64,000 nt of DNA from CAYPHJ01 sp964410485. Lineage in GTDB: Bacteria > Desulfobacterota > Binatia > UBA9968. How positions within the stretch are numbered: the first letter of the stretch is position 1; every line of letters begins with the position of its first letter. The notes below the pieces were generated by a model. That model was not told where the DNA came from. It did not search any database and saw nothing but the letters and a program-made list of their open reading frames with translations. Made by a program: the position numbers and the translations under genes. Positions 17,067 to 26,064 of the stretch are shown here, piece by piece. The stretch is taken from the NCBI GenBank assembly GCA_964410485.1, contig CAYPHJ010000001.1, forward strand, positions 56,347 through 120,346, given 5' to 3'.

Positions 17067-18467
17067 ATGAACGGGAGGGTGCGCACGCTTACCCTCGTCA
17101 ATTCCATCATCGGTGTCACAATCGCGGGTATTTCTACGCGGATCTTCATGATCTCGGTGCCTACGCTGGCGACAGCTTTGGACACCGACATTCTGGGAAT
17201 TTCCTGGGCGCTGATAGTTTATCAGATGGCCGGCATCGGGCTCGGCGTCATTTGCGGGAGGTTGGGGGACATCTACGGCCATCAAAGGATGTACGGTTTT
17301 GGCATGGGCATTATGGCTCTTGGATCGCTCCTATGCGGGCTCTCACAGAATGTCTTTCACCTGATCCTCTTTCGTTTCGTGCAGGGGATTGGCGGCGCAA
17401 TCATCCAGTCTTCCGGGCGCGCCTTGGCGTTTCACGCCATGCCCCGTGGCTCGGAAGGAAAAGCCCAGGGATTGATGGCCATGTCACACCAGTTTGGGTT
17501 TTTTGTCGGTCCGCCCATCGGCGGTCTTATCATCGATCTGGTTCACTGGCGCGGTATTTTCCTCTTCCTGTTTTTGCCGGCTCTGGTTGGAATGGCGCTC
17601 TGCTTCATGACCGGGCGCTCCGTTTCCCAACAGGCCGGGCGGCGGCAGTCGATTGACTATCTGGGAGCATCACTCTTTCTTGGCTTGACGGTTCTGGCCA
17701 CGATGCTGTTGGATCAAAGGATCGCAGCGGTTTTGGGCGGCAGCGGCCAACCGCTGCTTGCTGTGGCGTTCGCGGCAGCTTTGTGGGGCTTCATTTCTCA
17801 CGAGAAGAAAGCCGTCAGCCCCATGATGAATCTGTCTCTGTTTTCCGTCCCGACTTTCGGTTACGGCTCGACCGGTCTGCTGATTTGCTGCATCACTCAA
17901 GGGCTCGTGACCTTTGTCACGCCTTTCTATCTTCAGGACGTGCTCAAGCTTACGCCGACATTCATGGGAATCATCTTTCTCGTGCCGGCTCTCCTGAGCA
18001 TGGTGCTTTCGCCTGTAAGTGGTTTCGTCACCGATCGGATCGGCTCTCGTTTTCTCCTGGTAACAGGGATGCTTATCTTGATGGGATCTTTTTTGATGGG
18101 TGCCAATCTGCAGCCGGATTCTCACTGGATTTTGCCCACGGTCTTGCTCGCGTTGCTGGGTATCGGCTCGACGCTCTTTAACACGCCGTCGCAGGCAGCC
18201 ATGATCAGCTCCCTGCCGAAGGAGCACTGGGGCACCGGTATCGGCATTATCAATGGGATCTTTGGCCTCGGACACATGCTCGGTATCGCGCTTACGGGAA
18301 TTTTTCTAACCTTCGCGTTCCAATACTATTCCGGTATTCCCGGGATAACACCAGACCCCGGGGATACGCAACTTTTCACCGCTTCGATGAACGTGACCTA
18401 TCTCTTTGCCCTCGGGATTAGCGTCATTCCTTTACTGACTTCCATAAGAGTAAAGAAGATCAGCTGA
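17067..18467 (+). CDS. MFS permease, DHA2-like (copy 1)
   Basis: A 466 aa inner-membrane transporter with about 14 hydrophobic segments. The MFS motif A is GRLGDIYGHQRMYGFG between TM2 and TM3; FRFVQGIGGAIIQSSGRAL and QFGFFVGPPIGG match motifs B and C of the drug/H+ antiporter group. ATG 17067 is preferred because the paralogue at 23133 starts at the same point in the alignment; a GTG at 17043 adds 8 residues. The two copies share the N-terminal half very closely. Substrate unknown; metabolite export is as likely as drug efflux. Confidence 0.9.
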   Translation: MNGRVRTLTLVNSIIGVTIAGISTRIFMISVPTLATALDTDILGISWALIVYQMAGIGLGVICGRLGDIYGHQRMYGFGMGIMALGSLLCGLSQNVFHLILFRFVQGIGGAIIQSSGRALAFHAMPRGSEGKAQGLMAMSHQFGFFVGPPIGGLIIDLVHWRGIFLFLFLPALVGMALCFMTGRSVSQQAGRRQSIDYLGASLFLGLTVLATMLLDQRIAAVLGGSGQPLLAVAFAAALWGFISHEKKAVSPMMNLSLFSVPTFGYGSTGLLICCITQGLVTFVTPFYLQDVLKLTPTFMGIIFLVPALLSMVLSPVSGFVTDRIGSRFLLVTGMLILMGSFLMGANLQPDSHWILPTVLLALLGIGSTLFNTPSQAAMISSLPKEHWGTGIGIINGIFGLGHMLGIALTGIFLTFAFQYYSGIPGITPDPGDTQLFTASMNVTYLFALGISVIPLLTSIRVKKIS

Positions 18468-18632
18468 TGAAAATGGCGTGAAGCGCTGAGTCAACGCGAT
18501 GCCACTGTGTTGCTTGCTTTGCGTGGCCATGCTAAATGGCCCGATAGCACGCGTGGCAAGCGAGCTGTCGCTCGACGGCACTGCACCGCGCTGGTCGTGA
18601 TCGAAGGGGATTCATGCGGCAAAGGGGGAGCT

Positions 18633-19661
18633 ATGAAAACGCGGAATAGAAAATTGATCCTCATGGCTTTGTTGTGGAGCTTCTTACCGGCACAGCATGC
18701 CGACGCGCAGACGCCTGACTCGTTCTACAAGGGCAAGACCATTCGGTTCATCGTGAGTTCCGCGCCAGGCGGTGGGTTTGACCTGATCACCAGACTCATC
18801 GCGAGACACCTTACCACGCATGTGCCCGGCCAGCCGCGCACATTGGTCGTAAACATGCCGGGCGCCGGAGGCGTGGTGGCAAATAACTACGTCTACAAAG
18901 TTGCCAAGCCGGATGGGCTGACCATCGGTTTCTATAACGCAGGCCTTCTTCATCTCGACCTTATAGGCGCGCCCGCGGTGGAATTCGAATCGAAAAAGTT
19001 TCAATGGATCGGTAGCGCCGGTTCGGATGTGGTAGTTTGTCTGGCCCGGCACGACTCGGGATTCAAAACAATCTCCGACCTGATCGGATCTTCCAAGCCG
19101 CTCGTTGTGGGCAGCAGCGGGCGCGGCAGCAACGCCAGCGTTTATCCCAGAGCCATCAACGCTGTCTTGGGGGCGAATTTTAAGATTATCGAAGGCTACC
19201 CGGCGGCTGCGCCGGTGCGCGCCGCCATAGACCGGGGCGAGATCGATGGCCAGTGCGTTTTCTGGAACGCCGTCAGGGGCACTCGCCCCGACTGGGTGCC
19301 GAAAGGGTTTGTTAATGTTTTGCTCCAGGCGGGTCTTGACAAGCACCCGGACTTTCCCGATGTTCCCTGGCTCATGGATCTGATTAAAAATCCAGACGAC
19401 CGGATGTTTTTAGAGACTTTGATTACACCCTCGCGGATGGCATGGCCGTATGCCGTGAGTCCGGGTGTTCCTCCCGAGAGAGTAAAGCTTTTGCGGGAAG
19501 GCTTTATGAAAACGATGAAGGATCCCGCTTTCCGCAGTGAAGCGGAGCGAGCGCAGCAGGAGATCAGGCCCGCCTCAGGTGAGGAGGTGCAGAGCCTGGT
19601 CGAAAAGGTGTTTGGCAGCTCTCCGGCTGTGGTCGCGCGAATCACTGAAATTTTGAAATGA
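18633..19661 (+). CDS. Bug-type (TTT family) periplasmic binding protein
   Basis: A 342 aa exported receptor. The signal peptide spans about residues 1-26 (hydrophobic LILMALLWSFLP, then AQHADAQ). The mature protein starts with YKGKTIRFIVSSAPGGGFDL and continues with NMPGAGGVVANNYVYKVAKPDG, both hallmarks of Bug/TctC proteins that bind carboxylates. AAAGGGGGA sits before the ATG at 18633. No TctA or TctB permease is in the window, so it is an orphan receptor, which is common in these lineages. Confidence 0.9.
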   Translation: MKTRNRKLILMALLWSFLPAQHADAQTPDSFYKGKTIRFIVSSAPGGGFDLITRLIARHLTTHVPGQPRTLVVNMPGAGGVVANNYVYKVAKPDGLTIGFYNAGLLHLDLIGAPAVEFESKKFQWIGSAGSDVVVCLARHDSGFKTISDLIGSSKPLVVGSSGRGSNASVYPRAINAVLGANFKIIEGYPAAAPVRAAIDRGEIDGQCVFWNAVRGTRPDWVPKGFVNVLLQAGLDKHPDFPDVPWLMDLIKNPDDRMFLETLITPSRMAWPYAVSPGVPPERVKLLREGFMKTMKDPAFRSEAERAQQEIRPASGEEVQSLVEKVFGSSPAVVARITEILK

Positions 19662-21533
19662 TTATGCTCGCTTCTCTAGCGCAAGCCTTCCGACGACCCA
19701 TTGCTTCGCAGTCCGCCATAAACCACCCGCGGCCAAAGCCATGCCAACCACATCCGTTCCATATCCCGGCACGATCAGAAAAATTGCCGCGAAAAAAAGC
19801 AAGCCGCGCTCCACGCCTTCATAGTAATCTCGGAACCTGCCAACAAGCGCGATGGCCATAAAGCTCACACCCAGAGCAGCTGTAAGCGTTGTGGCCAGGA
19901 TTTTTTCGGGAGAACCTAAAAGCAAGAGTGCGGGCTCGCGGGCGAAGACAAACGGGAGAATATACGCGGGGAGCGAGAACAGCGTCGCATAGAGGCTCGC
20001 CTTCCAGAAGCTTGTCTGAGCCAGTGTCGCTCCAGCATACGCTGCCAGCGCCACAGGTGGTGTGACCATAGCCATCATTCCCGCGTAAAAGATAAAGAAA
20101 TGTGCCGCTAGAGGCATGATCCCCATTTTGATCAAGGCCGGAGCAATGGTGATCGCCAGCAGAATGTATGAAATCGTGGTTGGAAGCCCCGTTCCCAGGA
20201 CAATAGCTGCCAGCATCGCCAAAACTAGGGCTGCGCTCAGGTTTGCTCCTGCCAAAACAACCACGAAATCAGTGAAACGGGCGGCCATTCCGGTCAGAAC
20301 CGCCATGGCCATGATGATTCCCACGCCCGCCACCGCGCCGCCCAGTTCCGTGAAGCCTCGGGATGTTGTCTCGAAGACAGCGACCGTCTTTTTAGCGGTC
20401 AGCCCCTCTTTATCGAGCAGGCTTAGAACTGCCATCGCCGCCATTGCATAGAGGACGGACAGGACCGGAGAGAGTCGTAGAACCAAAAGAATAACCAGTA
20501 TCGATAATCCAACGGTAAACACCAGTCCACTAAAACGCCAAAGTACGCTTCGCAACGCTGGGAGCTCAGATGCCGGCAAGCCGCGCAGTCCGGAACGCAC
20601 TGAATATATATAGACCGACATCAAGACGCCGAGGAAGTAAAGAGTTGCAGGAACAAAGGCGGCCTTCAGGATGTCGAAGTAATGGACATTCAAGAACTCC
20701 ATCATGATGAAAGCGGCGGCACCCATGATCGGGGGCATGAACTGGCCGCCTGTCGAAGCTGCCGCTTCCACCCCGGCTGCAACGGGCGGCTTGAATCCCA
20801 GTCTTTTCATCAGCGGGATGGTCACTGAGCCGGTGATCATTACGTTGGCTACGGCGCTGCCGGTAATCGAGCCGACCATGCCGCTGGAGATCACGGAGAC
20901 CATAGCCGGTCCGCCGCGATATTTGCCCATTAAAGTCCGTGCCAGATCCATAACGAAACCCAAGCCGCCGGTATGTTCCAGAAGTTTGCCGAACATCACA
21001 AACAGAAATACGACCTTAAATACAACGTAAGTCGCTAAACCAAAGATTCCGTTGTCCGACAGATAAACGAACGTAATGATGCTCTCGAGATCGAATCCAA
21101 TATGGCCTCCCCACTCATAGGGAACGAGGTGTCCGAAAAATGCGTACAGAAGAAAGACCGCTGCCAAGATCGTCAGCGCCCATCCCGTCGCTCTGCGCGT
21201 GGCTTCCAGGGAGATGAGAACGGCGATCGAGCCGAGGAGGAGGTCCCAAGATGTGGGGATTCCGAGGCGGGCGCCGATCGCTTCATGATTCAAAACGACA
21301 TGACCGAAGGTCAGAAGCGTCAAACCGGACAGTGTCAGATCAAACACAATACTGGAGAAAGATCTGTCGGGACGCGCAATGTTACTCAAAAAGAGCAGCA
21401 AAAGAACCAAAAGGAGGAACAGAGCGCGTTCCTGCATCGGCGGCATGGGCCGAAAAAAGTTCCATATAACGTAGATTGGAAGCCCAATCGCCAATCCACG
21501 GGTAACATGTGCAGCGACAGGTTGGAGCCGCAT
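19662..21533 (-). CDS. TRAP transporter fused 4TM/12TM permease (TAXI type)
   Basis: A 623 aa inner-membrane protein joining the small DctQ-like and large DctM-like TRAP subunits. The large-subunit signature is GSITGSAVANVMITGSVTIP and then VEAAASTGGQFMPPIMGAAA; VLGTGLPTTISYILLAITIA lies near residue 465. It uses an ion gradient with the TAXI binding protein encoded 56 bases upstream (21590-22615). The last base touches the stop of the Bug-type gene on the other strand (convergent). TAXI systems import organic acids or amino acids such as glutamate. Confidence 0.93.
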   Translation of the reverse strand: MRLQPVAAHVTRGLAIGLPIYVIWNFFRPMPPMQERALFLLLVLLLLFLSNIARPDRSFSSIVFDLTLSGLTLLTFGHVVLNHEAIGARLGIPTSWDLLLGSIAVLISLEATRRATGWALTILAAVFLLYAFFGHLVPYEWGGHIGFDLESIITFVYLSDNGIFGLATYVVFKVVFLFVMFGKLLEHTGGLGFVMDLARTLMGKYRGGPAMVSVISSGMVGSITGSAVANVMITGSVTIPLMKRLGFKPPVAAGVEAAASTGGQFMPPIMGAAAFIMMEFLNVHYFDILKAAFVPATLYFLGVLMSVYIYSVRSGLRGLPASELPALRSVLWRFSGLVFTVGLSILVILLVLRLSPVLSVLYAMAAMAVLSLLDKEGLTAKKTVAVFETTSRGFTELGGAVAGVGIIMAMAVLTGMAARFTDFVVVLAGANLSAALVLAMLAAIVLGTGLPTTISYILLAITIAPALIKMGIMPLAAHFFIFYAGMMAMVTPPVALAAYAGATLAQTSFWKASLYATLFSLPAYILPFVFAREPALLLLGSPEKILATTLTAALGVSFMAIALVGRFRDYYEGVERGLLFFAAIFLIVPGYGTDVVGMALAAGGLWRTAKQWVVGRLALEKRA

Positions 21534-21589
21534 GGCCCGCTACGAGAGCGTCGGCAGTAGCAACTGGCGGGAGCTACGTCTTATCCCGG

Positions 21590-22615
21590 TTATCTTTGCC
21601 AAAGCCCCACCTCTTTCCAGTAACGCACCGCTCCTGGATGGAATGGAGCCCCGACCAGATCTTTGACCATAAAAGCGGGGTGCTCGCGCGCATACCTGAA
21701 AAAGCCGACCGATTCGGCCAACTTGGGAATGTTTTGATGAATGGTCCTGGTAATCCGGTGGACCAGTTCCTCGGAGAGATCGTAGCGCACGTACAGTTGT
21801 GCTGCGCCGTTGTCGACGGTGGGATAGTCGGCATTCAAGCCGGACAACACTCCCTTGGGAATCATTACCGCCGGCATATACGCCAGTTCTTTTCCCAAGC
21901 GGGCTATCGCTTGCGGTTGCATGGGGAGAAATTCCAGATTCTTTGTGGTCATCAAGGCTGTCAAAGCGGGAATAGGAGACATACCACCCGGGACCACCGA
22001 AACCGTGGCGTCCAGAATCCCGTCTCCCACCTGATTGTGTAGATCGCCCAGGCTCCCGTATACGGGCCGGATGTCTTTGTCGGGATCGAGGCCGTGTGCG
22101 CGCAACATAGGTTTGGTGATGAGGTTCCCCCAGTGGATCTCGCTCACGCCGAGCCCCACGCGCTTGCCCTTGAGATCCGCAATGCCTTTAATCCCCCGAT
22201 TGGCTAAAGCCACAAACACGGTGGGATGAGGATAAAGATTCATGATCGGACCGGCAGCCTTGTATTCTTTTTCCGCAAACGGCGGTAGCTTGCGAAATGC
22301 AGGATACGTTGCATTGGCGGCCGTACCCGCCAAGCGCAAGCGACCGCGGTCGAGAAGGCGGATGTTTTCGGCGCTTCCGGCCGTCGGAACATCGACGACT
22401 GGGATACCTAGCTCCTTGTTCAGCACGCGGACTAACGCAGCGCCCCATATGTGAAATGCGCCGCCGATGGTGCCTGTCCCCATCTCCAGGTTACGTGGAA
22501 GGTCGGACCGAGCCGGAGCCGCGGCAACCGCAGTCGAAGGATGCATGAGCAGAAAAGCCAGACCCGTGATAAACAAGCCGGTGACAAAGGCGCTACGTAT
22601 CATTGTGTCTGTCAT
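21590..22615 (-). CDS. TAXI-family TRAP solute-binding protein
   Basis: A 341 aa periplasmic receptor. The signal peptide covers about residues 1-33 (FVTGLFITGLAFLLM, then AVAAAPA). The mature part has the TAXI features LEMGTGTIGGAFHIWGAALV and VDVPTAGSAENIRLLDRG, then IADLKGKRVGLGV. GAGGAGGCGAGG lies before the ATG. It is the first gene of a two-gene unit with the fused permease. The last third (SEELVHRITRTIHQN) is typical, so the gene looks functional. Confidence 0.92.
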   Translation of the reverse strand: MTDTMIRSAFVTGLFITGLAFLLMHPSTAVAAAPARSDLPRNLEMGTGTIGGAFHIWGAALVRVLNKELGIPVVDVPTAGSAENIRLLDRGRLRLAGTAANATYPAFRKLPPFAEKEYKAAGPIMNLYPHPTVFVALANRGIKGIADLKGKRVGLGVSEIHWGNLITKPMLRAHGLDPDKDIRPVYGSLGDLHNQVGDGILDATVSVVPGGMSPIPALTALMTTKNLEFLPMQPQAIARLGKELAYMPAVMIPKGVLSGLNADYPTVDNGAAQLYVRYDLSEELVHRITRTIHQNIPKLAESVGFFRYAREHPAFMVKDLVGAPFHPGAVRYWKEVGLWQR

Positions 22616-23132
22616 CCTCGCCTCCTCGAAAAGAGTTGCTCGCGATCTAGCGCAACCATTAGCTACTCGCCAGGGTTGACCGCACGCAGACCCTACAGCG
22701 GCTGAAGATCGCGTGTCAAGAGAAAGAAAGAAGGTTGGCGATCTGAAAACTGGCTAGCGACTACGACTGTAGTAGTTCACCAAGCGCGACACGACTCCAA
22801 TATTTGAGCCAACTCGAATGATTTAACAGCGAAAAACTTGCTGTGACGCTATAAATCTTCGAAACCCTTTAACCGAGATCACTCATTTCGGAATGCTCCT
22901 ACCGAGACCCGGACGAGCCGCTCACTCAGAACCTCGATAAAAATTCTCGGGGTGACAATTCAGACAAATTTTCGTAAGGGTTCTTTTGGCACCTCTGGCG
23001 TGATAACGCGTAGTGTGCTCCAAAGGTGGCGCTTGCTTCGATTTTACTCAGGACATGGCTTGGCGCGAGCTGAAAGACTCGCTCCTTCCACCTGTGGAAA
23101 GAAAAGCGACGTAAGGAAAGGATAGCACGCGA
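22616..23132. other. Divergent spacer without recognisable gene
   Basis: A 517-base gap between the divergent TAXI receptor and MFS genes. It must hold promoters in both directions. I see no coding pattern, RNA gene or copy of the repeats found elsewhere. The A+T content is somewhat higher in the middle (about 22780-22880). Confidence 0.5.
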
Positions 23133-24560
23133 GTGCAACCACGCATCAATCGCCTCGTTTTGATCAACGCAATGATCGGGCTTTTTATCGGCGGCCTTTC
23201 GGCGAGAATCTTCTTGATTTCGCTGCCGACCGTCGCCAATGGGCTCGGAACCGATATGCTAGGGGTTTCCTGGGCTCTGATAGCGTATCAGGTTGCGGGG
23301 ATCGGCCTCGGTGTTGTTATCGGCAAGCTGGGAGACATCTACAGCCGCCAACGGATCTATCGCCTTGGCCTGGTTTTCATGACTGCCGGGTCGTTTCTTT
23401 GCGGCATTTCTCAGAACGTTCTCCAGCTTGCGCTATTTCGTTTTCTTCAGGGAATCGCCGGTTCGATCATACAGTCTTCCGGTCGCGCGCTCGGGCTCGC
23501 CGCCATGCCGAAGGGCTCCGAAGGCAAGGCTCAGGGTTTGATGGTCATGTCGCAGCAGTTCGGATTTTTGCTCGGACCTCCACTTGGCGGCTTCATCATC
23601 GAGATGATCGGTTGGCGATGGGTGTTTTTCTTCGTCGTTCCTATCGGTATTATTGGCATTCTCCTAACTTACATGGGGGAAGAGCGAGAGGAGAATCCTG
23701 GCCGGCGGCGCCAGGGGTTGGATTATAAAGGAGCCGTCTGGTTCTTCCTTCTCGCAGTTATGGCTACGCTTCTCCTCGATCAAAAAACTGCGGAGCTCTA
23801 CGGTGCGGAGAGTAAGGGGCTTTTGTTTATCATCTTTCTGGGCGGTGTGTGGCGATTTTTGCGGCACGAGCTCAAGACGACAAATCCTATGCTCGACCTG
23901 GCGATCTTCAAAAACCAGGTGTTTGGCTATGGCGCGGCGGGTTTGCTGGCGGTTTGCATTACGCAAGGACTTGCAAATTTCGTCATGCCATTCTATCTGC
24001 AGGAGATCCTTGCATTGTCGCCTTCCTTTATGGGAGTTCTTTTTCTTATTCCTTCGGTGTTCAATTTAGTACTGGCTCCGGCGAGCGGTCACATGGCCGA
24101 CAAAATAGGCGCGCGCGTTCCGTTGATCGCCGGCGTGACGTTCTTTCTCGGCGCTTTTGTGATCGGCGCCAATTTCGAGGTGGATTCCTATTGGATTTTT
24201 GCCGCTGCCCTCTTGGCTTTTTCCGGCATTGGGATGGCGCTTTTCAACGCTCCGGTGCAAGCCGCAATGGTATCCACAGTCCCGCAGGAGCGGTGGGGCG
24301 TCGCCACAGGGATCATCCACGCGATCTTCGGGTTGGGACACCTTCTCGGGATTGCTTTAACAGGAGTGCTGTTGACATTCGCCTTCCGCCACTACAGCGG
24401 AATTGCGGGAGCTGTGCCCGACCCTAATCTTCCGTCGGCATTTGTTTCTTCGATCAACGCCGCCTTCATTGCGGCGATAGCCATCGTTCTCGTTTCGCTA
24501 TACGCTTCAATCCAATGCCGAACCCGCGGCCAGAAAACGGCGAAGCCGGGAGCCAAATAG
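23133..24560 (+). CDS. MFS permease, DHA2-like (copy 2)
   Basis: A 475 aa permease with about 14 hydrophobic segments, paralogous to the gene at 17067-18467. Shared motifs include WALIAYQVAGIGLGVVIG, GKLGDIYSRQRIYRLG (motif A), SIIQSSGRALGLAAMPKGSE and QQFGFLLGPPLGGFI. The start is GTG with AAGGAAAGG some 15 bases upstream. The duplicated permeases enclose the Bug and TAXI-TRAP genes, so this looks like an expanded uptake/export region. The substrate is not readable. Confidence 0.9.
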   Translation: MQPRINRLVLINAMIGLFIGGLSARIFLISLPTVANGLGTDMLGVSWALIAYQVAGIGLGVVIGKLGDIYSRQRIYRLGLVFMTAGSFLCGISQNVLQLALFRFLQGIAGSIIQSSGRALGLAAMPKGSEGKAQGLMVMSQQFGFLLGPPLGGFIIEMIGWRWVFFFVVPIGIIGILLTYMGEEREENPGRRRQGLDYKGAVWFFLLAVMATLLLDQKTAELYGAESKGLLFIIFLGGVWRFLRHELKTTNPMLDLAIFKNQVFGYGAAGLLAVCITQGLANFVMPFYLQEILALSPSFMGVLFLIPSVFNLVLAPASGHMADKIGARVPLIAGVTFFLGAFVIGANFEVDSYWIFAAALLAFSGIGMALFNAPVQAAMVSTVPQERWGVATGIIHAIFGLGHLLGIALTGVLLTFAFRHYSGIAGAVPDPNLPSAFVSSINAAFIAAIAIVLVSLYASIQCRTRGQKTAKPGAK

Positions 24561-24594
24561 CCACAGCCAGGCCACGCCGCAATAAAGCAGAATA

Positions 24595-24651
24595 TCTCGC
24601 GCAAAGCCCGCAGAGCATGCCCTAAGTAAGATCGAAGGGGGGCGCCAAGGG
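24595..24651. repeat. Composite CAAAG / CGCCAAG spacer repeat, copy 2
   Basis: It starts TCTCGCGCAAAGCCCG and ends GATCGAAGGGGGGCGCCAAG, the same frame as the element at 5731-5789 with a diverged core (CCCTAAG instead of CCTGAG). It lies directly after the second MFS gene. Confidence 0.55.
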
Positions 24652-24668
24652 AGAGCGAACATAAATTT

Positions 24669-24699
24669 AACCGCAGAGAGCGCAGAGTTCGCAGAGAAG
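24669..24699. repeat. CGCAGAG-type short tandem repeat
   Basis: Three imperfect units of the CGCAGAG type (AACCGCAGAG, AGCGCAGAG, TTCGCAGAGAA). Related units occur at 36047-36064 and 36159-36180. Such CGCAGAG arrays are common in spacers of environmental genomes; no function is known to me. Confidence 0.65.
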
Positions 24700-24700
24700 T

Positions 24701-24729
24701 TTTATTGGGCGCAAGGCGCGCCCAATAAA
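24701..24729. repeat. Perfect 12-base inverted repeat
   Basis: TTTATTGGGCGC and GCGCCCAATAAA pair perfectly around a 5-base loop. It abuts the CGCAGAG array. With the T-rich left arm and the A-rich right arm it could act as a bidirectional terminator for the MFS gene, though no T-run of 5 or more follows the stem outside it. Confidence 0.5.
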
Positions 24730-24963
24730 GTAGCATCTTCTTTGGTACTCGGCGTCCCTTCGACCGTGCTCAGGGCATGCGTGGCGCGATGAGAGGAACT
24801 CATGTCGTCAGAGAATTTGCCGAGCCTGCGAAAATTGAAGCGTAATAAATACGAAGTGCACGAAGTCGGGGCGTTTGTGGCGCTTGACACTTTGTTCACC
24901 AACATACTAGCGTTTGCCCAGAGCACATACTCGGCCAGAACCAAGAAAGATGAGGTGGCGAGC

Positions 24964-26052
24964 ATGCTTTTGATTGCCGATCCCGAGGCGCGGCAGGTTC
25001 TCAAGATGCGCGACTGTATCGACGCTATGGAACGGGCCTTTGCTGAAGAGGCCCGCGGAATAGCAGTGAACAGACCACGGACACGCTACAAAGTACCGCC
25101 CGATCTCGATAAGCCTGGCTACATGGCGAACATCATTCCAGGCGCGGTGCCGAGCTCAGGCGTGGCGGCGCTGCGCTACGACTCCACAATCGTGCAGGAG
25201 AGGGTTGTCGGCGGAAGCAAGCGAATGGACTTTCCGTCGCCGCTCAAGCGGAGCTGGGGCTTCGTGCTGCTTTTTAGCCTGCAAACCGGAGAGCCAGTGG
25301 CGCTCATCCACGATTTTAGTCTTTCTGCCATCCGTGTCGGCGCCACCACGGGAATTGCCCATCGCGCTTTGGCGAAGAAAAATTCCAAAGTCGTGGGCAT
25401 TTTTGGCTCCGGCAACGAGGCACGGACAAACCTTGAAGCGATCTGCGCCGTGCGGGAGATTGAGTCCGTTAAAGTCTATAGCATCACCAAGGAGCATCGT
25501 GACCGGTTTGCCGAAGAAATGACCGAGTTGTTGAATGTAGAGGTCCAGCCCGTCAGTAGCCCTGAGGCGGTAGTCAAGGATGCCGATATCGTGATGTGCG
25601 CAACCAATTCGAGTCAGCCCGTGTTTGACGGTAACTGGCTCGAGCCAGGTCAGTTAATTACAACCATTGCCAATACGGACGGCGTTCACCGCCGTACCGA
25701 GGCGGATGCGACCACGATGATCCGAAGCGACTTCATCGTCCTCAATGACAAAGAGACGGCGGTCACGAATCAGCAGCGGGAGCTTCTCGACCTGATTGAG
25801 GAAGGCAAGTTCGGTTGGGATAAAGTGTGCGAGCTGGGCGAAGTGCTCATCGGCAAGCACGCCGGGCGAACCAGTGATCAGCAAACGATCTACTACAAAA
25901 GCAATACGGGTGTGGGCATTCAATTTGCGGCTGCTGGCGCGCTGATCTACGAGGAATGCAAGAAACAAGGGCTGGGGCGAGAGCTGCCGAGCGAATGGTT
26001 CGGCGCAGACTTGAGTCAATGGATGGATAAGGGTTTCATGCCGTCGCCGTAG
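24964..26052 (+). CDS. Ornithine cyclodeaminase / mu-crystallin family protein, copy 2
   Basis: A 362 aa NAD-dependent enzyme related to 15339-16394. The Rossmann loop is GIFGSGNEARTNLEAI and the signature CATNSSQPVFDGNWLEPGQL is intact. The family N-terminus begins at MLLIADPEARQVLKMRDCI, so ATG 24964 (GAGGTGG upstream) is used. An in-frame ATG at 24802 also has a ribosome site (GAGAGGAA) and would add 54 residues with no homology that I recognise. It opens an operon: the PaaK-like gene starts 12 bases after its stop. A role in reducing or deaminating a side-chain imino acid is inference. Confidence 0.88.
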   Translation: MLLIADPEARQVLKMRDCIDAMERAFAEEARGIAVNRPRTRYKVPPDLDKPGYMANIIPGAVPSSGVAALRYDSTIVQERVVGGSKRMDFPSPLKRSWGFVLLFSLQTGEPVALIHDFSLSAIRVGATTGIAHRALAKKNSKVVGIFGSGNEARTNLEAICAVREIESVKVYSITKEHRDRFAEEMTELLNVEVQPVSSPEAVVKDADIVMCATNSSQPVFDGNWLEPGQLITTIANTDGVHRRTEADATTMIRSDFIVLNDKETAVTNQQRELLDLIEEGKFGWDKVCELGEVLIGKHAGRTSDQQTIYYKSNTGVGIQFAAAGALIYEECKKQGLGRELPSEWFGADLSQWMDKGFMPSP

Positions 26053-26064
26053 GCGCGGATATTG

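Noticed and set aside
24669..24699. CRISPR array
   Set aside because: Units are only about 10 bases long, without spacers and without cas genes.
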